From the NCBI GenBank assembly GCA_029863355.1, contig JAOTVO010000059.1, positions 1 to 11,743 of the forward strand: DNA of 11,743 nt. The letters are read 5' to 3'. Source of the stretch: Candidatus Krumholzibacteriia bacterium. GTDB taxonomy: Bacteria; Krumholzibacteriota; Krumholzibacteria; WVZY01; JAKEHA01. Below the pieces are notes generated by a model. It was not told the DNA's origin. It saw only the letters and a program-made list of their open reading frames with translations, and made no database searches. Shown here in pieces: positions 1-6,434 of this stretch (position 1 is the first letter of the stretch; every line of letters begins with the position of its first letter). The translations under genes were made by a program, and so were the position numbers.

Positions 1-114
1 CACGGCCAAGTCAGGGTCGCCTCGCTGGACCCCAGGCACCGCCTCTTCGAGCCCGACCTGCACCGCATCTGGCGGCTGACGCGGGATCCGCTGGCCCCGG
101 AGGGAGGCCCTTGA
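1..114 (+). CDS. C-terminal end of an unidentified protein (5' end outside window)
   Basis: Frame 1 is open from the first base to a TGA at 112-114 and gives 37 residues ending in ...LTRDPLAPEGGP. Nearly every codon has G or C in its third position, the same bias as the certain genes downstream, so this is very likely real coding sequence. I do not recognise the protein. The stretch VRVASLDPRHRLFEPD faintly recalls the 'LDP...L.D' end of M1-family aminopeptidase-like proteins, but that is a weak impression from a short tail and should not be used as a name. No strong terminator follows: there is only a small 5-bp hairpin at 126-138 (CCCTT-GTG-AAGGG) followed by a mixed C/T tract. Confidence 0.6.
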   Translation, partial: HGQVRVASLDPRHRLFEPDLHRIWRLTRDPLAPEGGP

Positions 115-162
115 CATCGCCGGACCCCTTGTGAAGGGCTTCTCGACCGGGCCGAAAAACGG

Positions 163-190
163 TTGACAAGGTTTTCCCGGAGGCGCTAAC
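163..190 (+). promoter_or_regulatory. Candidate sigma-70 promoter for the outer-membrane protein gene
   Basis: TTGACA (163-168) is a perfect -35 hexamer. Sixteen bases later comes GCTAAC (185-190), a poor match to TATAAT, so the call rests mainly on the -35. It lies 50 bases after the upstream gene stops and would give a long leader. The AT-rich stretch at 201-243 is a rival location. 5' end mapping would settle it. Confidence 0.3.
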
Positions 191-369
191 GTCCACCATC
201 AAAGTTTCAAGACCTTTTAATCAGCTATTTTAGGCGGTTTTTGGCCGGGCCCGGGCGCCGGAATAGGCGGGGCGCGGCACCGAGTTTCGAGATATTTGAA
301 AGGCTACTGTCCGGTTGCCAATCGGTTTTCCTGTCGCAAAGGAGGTGATGGTATCGGGCTAGGATAGGG

Positions 370-389
370 GTCGCCCCGATGGGGGCGAC
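370..389 (+). other. Perfect 8-bp hairpin in the leader
   Basis: GTCGCCCC (370-377) pairs exactly with GGGGCGAC (382-389) around a 4-base loop GATG. It sits 20 bases after the orphan Shine-Dalgarno-like sequence. No U-tract follows, so it is not an intrinsic terminator. A role in mRNA stability or translation control is possible but is inference. Confidence 0.6.
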
Positions 390-443
390 GCGGGCCTCGC
401 CGAACGGTCGAGGGCCGTTTGTACTTGAGACAACAAGAGACAC

Positions 444-486
444 GGGAATGGGCCGGAACCTCCGGCTGATCCAAAGATCCGTTCCC
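444..486 (+). other. Compound hairpin just upstream of the ribosome binding site
   Basis: GCCGGA (452-457) pairs with TCCGGC (461-466) around a 3-base loop ACC. An outer pairing GGGAA (444-448) with TTCCC (482-486) encloses it. The structure ends 4 bases before the GAGGAGGT ribosome binding site at 491-498 and leaves that site unpaired. It may insulate or stabilise the translation start; this is inferred from base pairing only. Confidence 0.45.
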
Positions 487-503
487 ACCAGAGGAGGTCA
501 GAA

Positions 504-1835
504 ATGTTTAGGAATTGGAGCAAGATCATTCTTGTTTCCACGCTCGTGTTGATGGTCGCGGCGTCGTTGTCGTTTGCGACGACGGCCCGCGTCCGGTCGC
601 TGGCCCACACCGGCGACTACATGAGCGACGATTCGAACGCCTATCGCTGGTACAGCGTGCTCCCGCAGTACGCCAACCAGGTGAACGCCGAGGTCGGCAC
701 ATACACCGGCTCTGGCTCGCTTTCGGACAGCCGCGGCCTGGGCTGGAACCACGCCTGCGGCGACGAGGGCAAGTGGGGCACCTACCGCATCACCCTCAAC
801 GAGAACGCGCTCGATCACAACGGTTTCTGGATGATCAATCCGTTCCAGAACGAGATCTCGCCGGGCGCGGGGGCCAGCAACTTGGGCGACGGCTCGTTCG
901 AGGTCACGCCGATCAACACGTACGACTTGGCCGGCGGATGGGAAATCGGAGAGAACATGGCGCTCGGCGTGGCCTTCACGCGCTCGCGTGCGAGCTGGGA
1001 GTCGACCGGCGCGCCGGATTCGTCGCGCACGCGGACGTGGACGACGATCGGCGCCGGCTTCACCTGGACGAACAACGAGGACATCACCGCCGATCTCCTG
1101 TTCAACTTCGGGATGGCCGGTGGCGAGGACAAGCTGGGCGCGGCCGCGACGAGGCTCGTGGAGTGGGACAGCAAGAACGCCATCGATATCGCGGGGCGGC
1201 TCTTCTATGACTGGACCGACGAGGTCACCGTGCCGGTGAAGGCCGAGTTCATCACCGCGGACTACAGCCTCAAGCGGGCGGGAACGCCGGGGAACTTCAC
1301 GGCTCCCGAGGGTGACAAGTTGAGCGCGTTCCAACTGGGCGTGGGCATCAACATGGACGTCAACCAGGACCACATGCTCATCTTCGCCATCGAGTTCGCC
1401 AACGCCAAGTGGGAGTACTCGCGGCCCGACACCACGGATCCCGCGCCGACCGACCTGGCCGAGATCTCCTGGACCTACCTACCGACGTTTCGGTTGGCCC
1501 TCGAGTCGTCGATCAACTCGTGGCTCACGACGCGCGTCGGTGCGGCCCGCCACATGATAAAGACCACGCAGAAGTCGGCCGACGGCAAGGAGATCAAGCA
1601 GACCGACGGTGCGAGCGACATAGCCTATTTCGTTCCGTGGGTTCTGTCCGAGACGCCCCCCGCCGCGTTCGAGTGGTTCCTGGGCGTGGGCTTCAACGTG
1701 GCCGAGTGGACCATCGACATGGAGCTCGCCCACGAGACGCCGTTCAGCATCGGATACTGGCTGACCGGCTACAGCGCCTTCTCGGCGGAGGATGAGGGAC
1801 CGGTTGGGCGCATCGCTGCCACATACAACTACTAG
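504..1835 (+). CDS. Outer-membrane beta-barrel protein, function unknown
   Basis: This 443-residue protein starts with a clear signal peptide: basic residues in the first 7, a hydrophobic core at about 8-22, and probable cleavage after SFA (residue 25). The mature part is rich in alternating hydrophobic/polar stretches with many Trp, Tyr and Phe and Gly-turns, and it ends in TYNY. A C-terminal aromatic residue is the usual signal for insertion by the BAM complex. The start is fixed by GAGGAGGT at 491-498, five bases before ATG 504. The gene stands alone, with its own leader and a strong terminator, which suits a separately regulated and possibly abundant envelope protein. I recognise the general style from porin-like proteins of uncultured FCB-group phyla but cannot name a family or substrate. 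An adhesin or structural barrel is also possible. Confidence 0.8.
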   Translation: MFRNWSKIILVSTLVLMVAASLSFATTARVRSLAHTGDYMSDDSNAYRWYSVLPQYANQVNAEVGTYTGSGSLSDSRGLGWNHACGDEGKWGTYRITLNENALDHNGFWMINPFQNEISPGAGASNLGDGSFEVTPINTYDLAGGWEIGENMALGVAFTRSRASWESTGAPDSSRTRTWTTIGAGFTWTNNEDITADLLFNFGMAGGEDKLGAAATRLVEWDSKNAIDIAGRLFYDWTDEVTVPVKAEFITADYSLKRAGTPGNFTAPEGDKLSAFQLGVGINMDVNQDHMLIFAIEFANAKWEYSRPDTTDPAPTDLAEISWTYLPTFRLALESSINSWLTTRVGAARHMIKTTQKSADGKEIKQTDGASDIAYFVPWVLSETPPAAFEWFLGVGFNVAEWTIDMELAHETPFSIGYWLTGYSAFSAEDEGPVGRIAATYNY

Positions 1836-1870
1836 CCCGAGACCGGACCCATATCCTGCCTGATACCGAC

Positions 1871-1907
1871 GGGCCCCCTCCTCGCGGAGGGGGCCCCTCG
1901 TTCTTTC
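1871..1907 (+). terminator. Intrinsic terminator of the outer-membrane protein gene
   Basis: A perfect 10-bp stem GGGCCCCCTC (1871-1880) / GAGGGGGCCC (1887-1896) closes a 6-base loop CTCGCG and is followed by CTCGTTCTTTC, a moderately U-rich tail. It lies 36 bases after the stop codon and separates the barrel gene from the rhomboid gene. Confidence 0.85.
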
Positions 1908-1974
1908 GCCCCCGCGGGCGCGAATCTTGCAACCGCCTCCCCGACCCCGGCCGGCCCGTTAACGCGGTTGATAC

Positions 1975-3183
1975 ATGTACTTCTTCTACTACGTTCCCGT
2001 TGGCATCGACGCGGAGAGGCGCCGCTTTCCCGTGCTCACGGTGTGTTTCTCGCTGGTGTGCCTCCTCGTTTTCCTCCTGAACAAGTACTTCCGCGGCGCC
2101 ACGGCGTTCGATTTCACCAACTTCATCTATTTCCCCGGCTACTCCGGGTGGCGGGAGGCCGTGGCCGCCGCCTTCCTCCACTTCGGCTGGGTGCACCTGA
2201 TCGGGAACCTGGTCTACCTGCTCCTCTTCGGCGTCTACCTCGAAGACCGGCTCGGTCCCTTCCTCTTCGCCCTGCTCTTCCTCGGCTCGGCATTCGTGGG
2301 CAACGTGGTGCAGGGCGCCTACAATATCCACGTCCTCGCCATTGGGAGCGGCATCATCGGGGCCTCGGGAGCGGTCTCGGGCGTACTCGGAGCCTTCCTC
2401 GTGCGCCTGTACCGGGCCCGCGTGCGCATCGCGTACTGGGTGTTCATGCCGCTTTTGGCCTACACGCGGGCGGGGCGCGTGGAGGTGCCGGTGGTCTTCG
2501 CGCTCGCCCTGTGGGTGCTGCTCCAGGTCTCGCGCAGCCTCCTGCAGTTCGAGGGCGCCTCGGCCAACGTCGCCCACGTCACCCACCTGGCCGGCTTCGC
2601 CTTCGGTATCGTGCTGGTGGTGGCGACGGGTGGATTCAGGGCCGGGCGCATCGAGTCGCACTGGATGAAAGCCCGGGGGTACCTGCGCAGGGGCGAGGCC
2701 TTCGGCGCGCAGGACGAGCTCTCCCGCTTCGTCGCCCACCGCCCCGACGACGGGGAGGCGCACGCCGCGCTGGCCCGCGTCATGGTGCAGACGGGCGACC
2801 ACGTGGGCGCGATGGCCAACTACATGAAGGCGTGCGAGCTGCTCTTGCGGCAGGGCCACCGCGGCCGCGCGGAGGACGTCTACCAGGAAGCGCTGCGCGG
2901 ATTCCCGGACTTCACGCTCTCGCCGGAGCCGCACCTGGAGCTGGCCTTCGGCCTGGAGCGAAACCTCAAGCACGACGCCGCACTCACCGCCTACGCGTTG
3001 TTCGCGCGCCGCAACCCGCGCCACCAGGAGGCGCCCTTTGCCCTCCTGCGGGCGGCGAACCTCCACTTGCGCGAGCGCGGAGAGGCGACCGCGGCGCGCC
3101 AATGCTACGAGGTTCTTATCGAGCGCTACCCGGAAGACGCCTGGGTCGACTTCGCGCGCGAGCAGGTGCGGCTCCTCGCTTAG
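1975..3183 (+). CDS. Rhomboid-family intramembrane serine protease with C-terminal TPR-like domain
   Basis: Rhomboids cleave membrane proteins within the bilayer using a Ser-His dyad. The rhomboid core spans about residues 1-220. HFGWVHLIGN carries the conserved H69, H74 and N78 of the oxyanion region. GASG (129-132) holds catalytic S131 inside a Gly-rich helix. AHVTHLAGFAFG (200-211) holds catalytic H204, the His aligned with E. coli GlpG H254. All key residues are present, so it should be active. After the last membrane helix, residues about 228-402 are soluble and helical, with repeated 'A...Y..A' / 'A...YE.L...P' patterns typical of tetratricopeptide repeats, a protein-binding fold. The substrate is unknown. 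ATG 1975 has no visible Shine-Dalgarno, so translation may be weak or leaderless. The gene appears to be transcribed alone, between two hairpins. Confidence 0.88.
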   Translation: MYFFYYVPVGIDAERRRFPVLTVCFSLVCLLVFLLNKYFRGATAFDFTNFIYFPGYSGWREAVAAAFLHFGWVHLIGNLVYLLLFGVYLEDRLGPFLFALLFLGSAFVGNVVQGAYNIHVLAIGSGIIGASGAVSGVLGAFLVRLYRARVRIAYWVFMPLLAYTRAGRVEVPVVFALALWVLLQVSRSLLQFEGASANVAHVTHLAGFAFGIVLVVATGGFRAGRIESHWMKARGYLRRGEAFGAQDELSRFVAHRPDDGEAHAALARVMVQTGDHVGAMANYMKACELLLRQGHRGRAEDVYQEALRGFPDFTLSPEPHLELAFGLERNLKHDAALTAYALFARRNPRHQEAPFALLRAANLHLRERGEATAARQCYEVLIERYPEDAWVDFAREQVRLLA

Positions 3184-3211
3184 CGTCGCGGGGCGCCGGC
3201 AACCGCGCAAA

Positions 3212-3229
3212 GAGCCCTTGCCCGGGCTC
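3212..3229 (+). terminator. Terminator-like hairpin after the rhomboid gene
   Basis: GAGCCC (3212-3217) pairs perfectly with GGGCTC (3224-3229) around the loop TTGCCC. A competing 5-bp stem, GCTCG (3226-3230) with CGAGC (3235-3239), overlaps it. No U-tract follows, so termination efficiency is uncertain. Confidence 0.35.
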
Positions 3230-3249
3230 GCACCCGAGCGCTAAACTCC

Positions 3250-3279
3250 TTGCCACGTCCGCCGCTGCGGTGGTAGCCT
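3250..3279 (+). promoter_or_regulatory. Candidate promoter of the radC-mre-mrd operon
   Basis: TTGCCA (3250-3255) matches 5 of 6 bases of the -35 consensus. An 18-base spacer leads to TAGCCT (3274-3279), which keeps the TA....T positions usual in high-GC -10 boxes. Transcription would begin near 3286, about 40 bases before the radC start. I found no better promoter before mreB. Confidence 0.4.
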
Positions 3280-3324
3280 GCCCGCGGCGTGGGGTTTGGG
3301 TGGTGACGCGCGGAGGTGTGTGGG

Positions 3325-4011
3325 GTGACGACGCCATTCTCGATGGGCGGGCTTCCGTCCAATGACCGGCCGCGCGAGCGGCTCTATCATGTGGGCGCGA
3401 AGGATCTGTCGCTGCAGGAGCTCGTGGCGATCGTGCTCGGCGGCGGATCGCGCGGCGCGGGATCGCTCTTTCTCTCGTTGCGCGTGCTGGGTGAGTTCGG
3501 CGACCTCGTCGCCTTGGGTCGCGCCGGTGTCGACGAACTGCGGCGCGTGCCCGGGGTCGGACTGGCCCGGGCCTGCCAGCTGGTGGCGGCGTTCGAGCTG
3601 GGCAAGCGCTTCGCGAGGGAGTCGCGCGGCAACGGTGGGCCGGTGCGGAGCCCGGGCGACGTCGCTCGCGTCTTCATGGACGAGATGAAGCATTACGACA
3701 AGGAGCATTTCAAGGCCGCCTTCCTGAACACGAAGAACCAGATCATCAGAACCGTCACCGTGTCGATCGGTTCGCTCAACGCGTCGATCGTGCATCCGAG
3801 GGAGATCCTCAAACCAGCGATCTCCGCGAGCGCAGCCTCCATCGTGCTGGTCCACAACCATCCCACAGGGGATCCGACCCCGAGCCGTGAGGACATCGAG
3901 TTCACCCGCCGTTTCGCCCGGTGTGGAGAGCTCATCGGCATCGAGCTGCTGGATCACGTGATCATCGGCGCGGAACGATGGGAGAGCCTCAAGGAAGGCG
4001 GTTACTTCTGA
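3325..4011 (+). CDS. radC: RadC-family JAB/MPN-domain protein
   Basis: The protein has 228 residues, the normal RadC length. The family motif RPRERL (15-20) opens a helix-hairpin-helix segment (about 28-95, with VPGVGLARA). The JAB/MPN metalloprotease-like domain follows, with the complete metal motif HNHP (H177, H179), then S187 and D190 in an HxH-x10-D arrangement, and the typical C-terminal DHVIIG. Despite its historical name, a direct role of RadC in DNA repair is not established; natural-transformation and recombination roles have been proposed. The first in-frame start is GTG 3316, but the Shine-Dalgarno GGAGG occupies 3312-3316. I therefore chose GTG 3325, which is 8 bases downstream of it. 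The gene leads the mre operon, with 42 bases to mreB. Confidence 0.93.
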   Translation: MTTPFSMGGLPSNDRPRERLYHVGAKDLSLQELVAIVLGGGSRGAGSLFLSLRVLGEFGDLVALGRAGVDELRRVPGVGLARACQLVAAFELGKRFARESRGNGGPVRSPGDVARVFMDEMKHYDKEHFKAAFLNTKNQIIRTVTVSIGSLNASIVHPREILKPAISASAASIVLVHNHPTGDPTPSREDIEFTRRFARCGELIGIELLDHVIIGAERWESLKEGGYF

Positions 4012-4053
4012 GCGAGCGGCCGCCGTAGCGCATTAGAAAGGAAAGAAAGCGCA

Positions 4054-5073
4054 GTGTTTTACAAACTCGCCAACTTCTTCGCCAACGACGTTGCCATCGA
4101 CCTGGGCACGGCGAACACGCTCGTGTTCGTCAAGGGCAGCGGCATCGTCCTCAACGAGCCTTCCGTGGTGGCCATCGACCAGACGACCAAGAAGGTCTAC
4201 GCCGTCGGGCTCGAGGCCAAGGCCATGCTGGGCAAGACGCCGGACCACATAACGGCCATTCGCCCCATGAAGGACGGCGTGATCGCCGACTTCCAGATCA
4301 CGGAGATGATGCTGCGCGAGTTCATTCGGAAGTCACAGAAGAAGAAGCTGTTCATGCGACCGCGCATCGTCATCGCCGTGCCCTCCGGCATCACCGAGGT
4401 AGAGAAGCGCGCCGTGCGCGACAGCGCCGAGCACGCGGGCGCGCGCGAGGTCTTCCTCATCGCCGAGCCCATCGCGGCCGCCATTGGCGTAGGTCTCCCC
4501 GTGGACAAGCCCTCGGGCAACATGATCATCGACATCGGCGGCGGGACGACGGAGATAGCCGTCATCGCGCTGGACGGTATCGTCGCCAACAGCTCCATCC
4601 GCGTCGGGGGCGACGAGCTGGACGAGGCCATCGTCAGCTACGTGAAGCGTTCCTACAACCTGCTCATCGGCGAGCAGACCGCCGAGCAGATCAAGATCAA
4701 GATCGGCACCGCCACCAAGGTCGACCCCCAGCTGGAGATGGAGGTCAAGGGCCGCGACCTGGTGGCGGGCATCCCCAAGAACGTCAAGCTCACCAGCAAC
4801 GAGATCCGGGATGCGATCTCCGAGCCCATCTCGCAGATCGTCGACGCGCTCAAGACCCCGCCCGAGCTCGCCGCCGACATCGTCGACCGCGGCATAGTGA
4901 TGACGGGCGGGGGAGCGATGCTGCGGGGACTGGACAAGCTGCTCAAGGAAGAGACGAACCTGCCCATCAACGTGGTGGACGATCCGCTGCTGTGCGTGGT
5001 GTTGGGTGCGGGCCGGGTCCTCGACGACCTTCACATGTATGATCGCATCCTCATGCACGGCAGTCACGACTGA
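4054..5073 (+). CDS. mreB: Rod-shape-determining actin homologue MreB
   Basis: MreB polymerises on the inner face of the cytoplasmic membrane and positions the Rod complex during side-wall growth. The 339-residue length is typical. The actin-fold nucleotide motifs are all present: phosphate-1 AIDLGTANT (14-22), the catalytic-region AEP (137-139), phosphate-2 IDIGGGTTE (159-167) and the adenosine motif TGGGAMLRG (284-292). The N-terminal FYKLANFF is a short amphipathic segment suited to membrane binding. The start is GTG 4054. The purine-rich AAAGGA at 4037-4042 is the best ribosome binding site, with slightly long spacing (11 bases). mreC follows after 3 bases. A DnaK/FtsA-type ATPase is ruled out by length and motif set. 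Confidence 0.97.
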   Translation: MFYKLANFFANDVAIDLGTANTLVFVKGSGIVLNEPSVVAIDQTTKKVYAVGLEAKAMLGKTPDHITAIRPMKDGVIADFQITEMMLREFIRKSQKKKLFMRPRIVIAVPSGITEVEKRAVRDSAEHAGAREVFLIAEPIAAAIGVGLPVDKPSGNMIIDIGGGTTEIAVIALDGIVANSSIRVGGDELDEAIVSYVKRSYNLLIGEQTAEQIKIKIGTATKVDPQLEMEVKGRDLVAGIPKNVKLTSNEIRDAISEPISQIVDALKTPPELAADIVDRGIVMTGGGAMLRGLDKLLKEETNLPINVVDDPLLCVVLGAGRVLDDLHMYDRILMHGSHD

Positions 5074-5076
5074 CGT

Positions 5077-5937
5077 ATGCAACTAGTCGAGACGGTTATC
5101 CGGAAACATCGGGACAAGACCGTCCTCGCCGTTCTGATCTCCGCATCGATCGCGCTCCTCGCTCTGCCTCGTGCAACGAGATTGGACGTCGCCAGCCGCG
5201 CCCTCGGCGCGATCTATCTCCCCATCGAAAAGTGGACGGCGTTCGCCGAGGGGGTAGTGGCGATGCGCGATGAGAACTTGCGGCTCAAACGCATGGTTGC
5301 CACCCTCATGCTCGAGCGCGAGCACCTGCTCCAGTATCGGGACGAGCGCGAGCGGTTGCGACGCCTGGCGGATTTCAAGGAGGGCCAGTCCTACCAGCTC
5401 GTGCCGGCCGAGGTCGTCGGCCGGAACCTCGACCGGCTGCAGACCGTGCTGGTGATAGACAAGGGCAGCGACGACGGCCTGGCCGAGCGGATGCCGGTGT
5501 TCTCCTACCAGGGGCTGGTGGGCCGGCTGGACCGCGTGTTTTCGGGCACCTCGTGGGTCCGCGTGATCGCGAGCCGCAACAGCCCGGTGAGCTGTGTCGA
5601 CCGCCGCAGCCGCGTAGTGGGCGTGCTGGAGTGGCGCCAACGCAACGTCTTCGAGCTCACCGGCGTGAACTCGGTGGAGGACGTCCAGCCGGGAGATACG
5701 CTGGTGACGAGCGGCTTCGGGGGCGTGGTGCCCAAAGGCTTTCCCGTCGCCGTGGTCACCCGGGCGGCTCCCGACGACGACGGGCTGAGCCTGCGCGTCG
5801 ACGCGCGCAGCCCGGTCAAGTTCGCCTCGCTGGAAGAGGTGTTCGTGATGACCGAGCGGGTGCCCTGGGACCGCAGCATCTTCTACGAAGAGGCCGATAC
5901 CTTGCTCATGCGCGAGATCCTCGAGGTCGCGCCGTGA
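5077..5937 (+). CDS. mreC: Rod-shape-determining protein MreC
   Basis: MreC is a bitopic membrane protein whose periplasmic part binds and activates PBP2 in the Rod complex. The 286 residues show the expected plan: a basic N-terminus, one membrane helix at about 15-32, a charged coiled coil at about 62-100 (DENLRLKRMVATLMLEREHL and onwards), then the beta-rich double-barrel domain. In that domain, VLVIDKGSDDGL (125-136) and GDTLVTSGFGGVVPKG (206-221) match the two most conserved MreC blocks. ATG 5077 begins 3 bases after the mreB stop and has no clear Shine-Dalgarno, so translation is probably coupled to mreB. The stop overlaps the mreD start by 4 bases. Confidence 0.95.
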   Translation: MQLVETVIRKHRDKTVLAVLISASIALLALPRATRLDVASRALGAIYLPIEKWTAFAEGVVAMRDENLRLKRMVATLMLEREHLLQYRDERERLRRLADFKEGQSYQLVPAEVVGRNLDRLQTVLVIDKGSDDGLAERMPVFSYQGLVGRLDRVFSGTSWVRVIASRNSPVSCVDRRSRVVGVLEWRQRNVFELTGVNSVEDVQPGDTLVTSGFGGVVPKGFPVAVVTRAAPDDDGLSLRVDARSPVKFASLEEVFVMTERVPWDRSIFYEEADTLLMREILEVAP

Positions 5938-6434
5938 GGAATTTCTACCTCCTGCTCGCGCTGCTCGTGTTCCTGGTCCTGCAGGCGGTGCTGGCCCCGC
6001 GCATTGCGCTCGGCTCCATCGCCCCGGACTTCTTGCTCCTCGTCGTTGTCTTCTTTGCGCTCTACCGTGGCTCCGTGCGAGGCGCTCTCCTCGGATTCGC
6101 CGTCGGACTCCTCCAGGACCTCGGCAACCCGGACCACCTCGGCCTCAACGCGCTCACGAAGTCGCTGTTGGGCTACTTCGTGGGCGACGCGGGGACGAAG
6201 ACGTTCCCCGAGAGCGTCACGATTCTCTTCGGGCTGTTCGCGGTGTCGGCGCTGGGACACGACGTCATCTACCTGACGATCTTCCACTGGCCCCGCGTGG
6301 GCAGCGCCTTCGTCACCGTTGTCACGGCGGCGATTCCGTCGGCGGTCTACACCGCGCTCTTCGGCGTGCTCGTGGACAGGGTGTTCGCGCTCGCGGGCGC
6401 CAAGGTGGTGGGGGTGTTTGGGAAAGAGGGATAG
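5934..6434 (+). CDS. mreD: Rod-shape-determining protein MreD
   Basis: This 166-residue, very hydrophobic protein has about five or six membrane helices, as is usual for MreD. The opening NFYLLLALLVFLVLQ and the following PDFLLLVVVFFAL with YRGSVRGALLGFAVGLLQD (a 'G..GF..GLLqD' pattern) are the family signature. MreD works in the inner membrane as part of the Rod complex, and its exact biochemical role is unresolved. The start is GTG 5934, overlapping the mreC TGA in a GTGA junction that implies translational coupling. The same reading frame is open far upstream inside mreC, so a longest-ORF rule would overextend it. Its 3' end may overlap the start of mrdA by 17 bases. Confidence 0.93.
   Translation: MRNFYLLLALLVFLVLQAVLAPRIALGSIAPDFLLLVVVFFALYRGSVRGALLGFAVGLLQDLGNPDHLGLNALTKSLLGYFVGDAGTKTFPESVTILFGLFAVSALGHDVIYLTIFHWPRVGSAFVTVVTAAIPSAVYTALFGVLVDRVFALAGAKVVGVFGKEG

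Larger units (their letters stand above)
115..503 (+). promoter_or_regulatory. Intergenic region and probable long structured leader of the outer-membrane protein gene
   Basis: I see no credible gene in this 389-base gap. It holds, in order: a candidate promoter (163-190); an AT-rich patch in an otherwise GC-rich window (about 201-243, including TTTAAT and TATTTT) that could be an alternative promoter; a GC palindrome CCGGGCCCGG (245-254); a 12-base match to the complement of the 16S rRNA 3' end (338-349); a hairpin with an 8-bp perfect stem (370-389); a hairpin with a 6-bp stem (452-466) enclosed by an outer GGGAA/TTCCC pairing (444-448 with 482-486); and the gene's own Shine-Dalgarno (491-498). 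If transcription starts near 197, the leader is about 300 bases. I could not match it to a known riboswitch class. Confidence 0.5.

Noticed and set aside
331..365. Slight resemblance of GTCGCAAAGG and the following bases to the core of a c-di-GMP-I (GEMM) riboswitch
   Set aside because: The partner elements (the first helix with its GGCAAACC-like side, the tetraloop and receptor) are not found at the right places, and the A/G-rich part is better explained as the 16S-tail complement.
498..1373. Long minus-strand ORF opposite the outer-membrane protein gene, and similar long antisense ORFs at 1744-3210, 6322-8127 and 8067-9755
   Set aside because: Their translations are Arg/Ala/His/Val-rich low-complexity text with no motifs, and each lies opposite a gene with recognisable domains or a signal peptide. 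They arise from the G/C third-position bias.
3218..3245. Promoter-like TTGCCC - 16 bases - GCTAAA before radC
   Set aside because: The TTGCCC is the loop of a perfect 6-bp hairpin after the rhomboid gene, and the -10 match is poor. The 3250-3279 pair is closer to radC and better formed.
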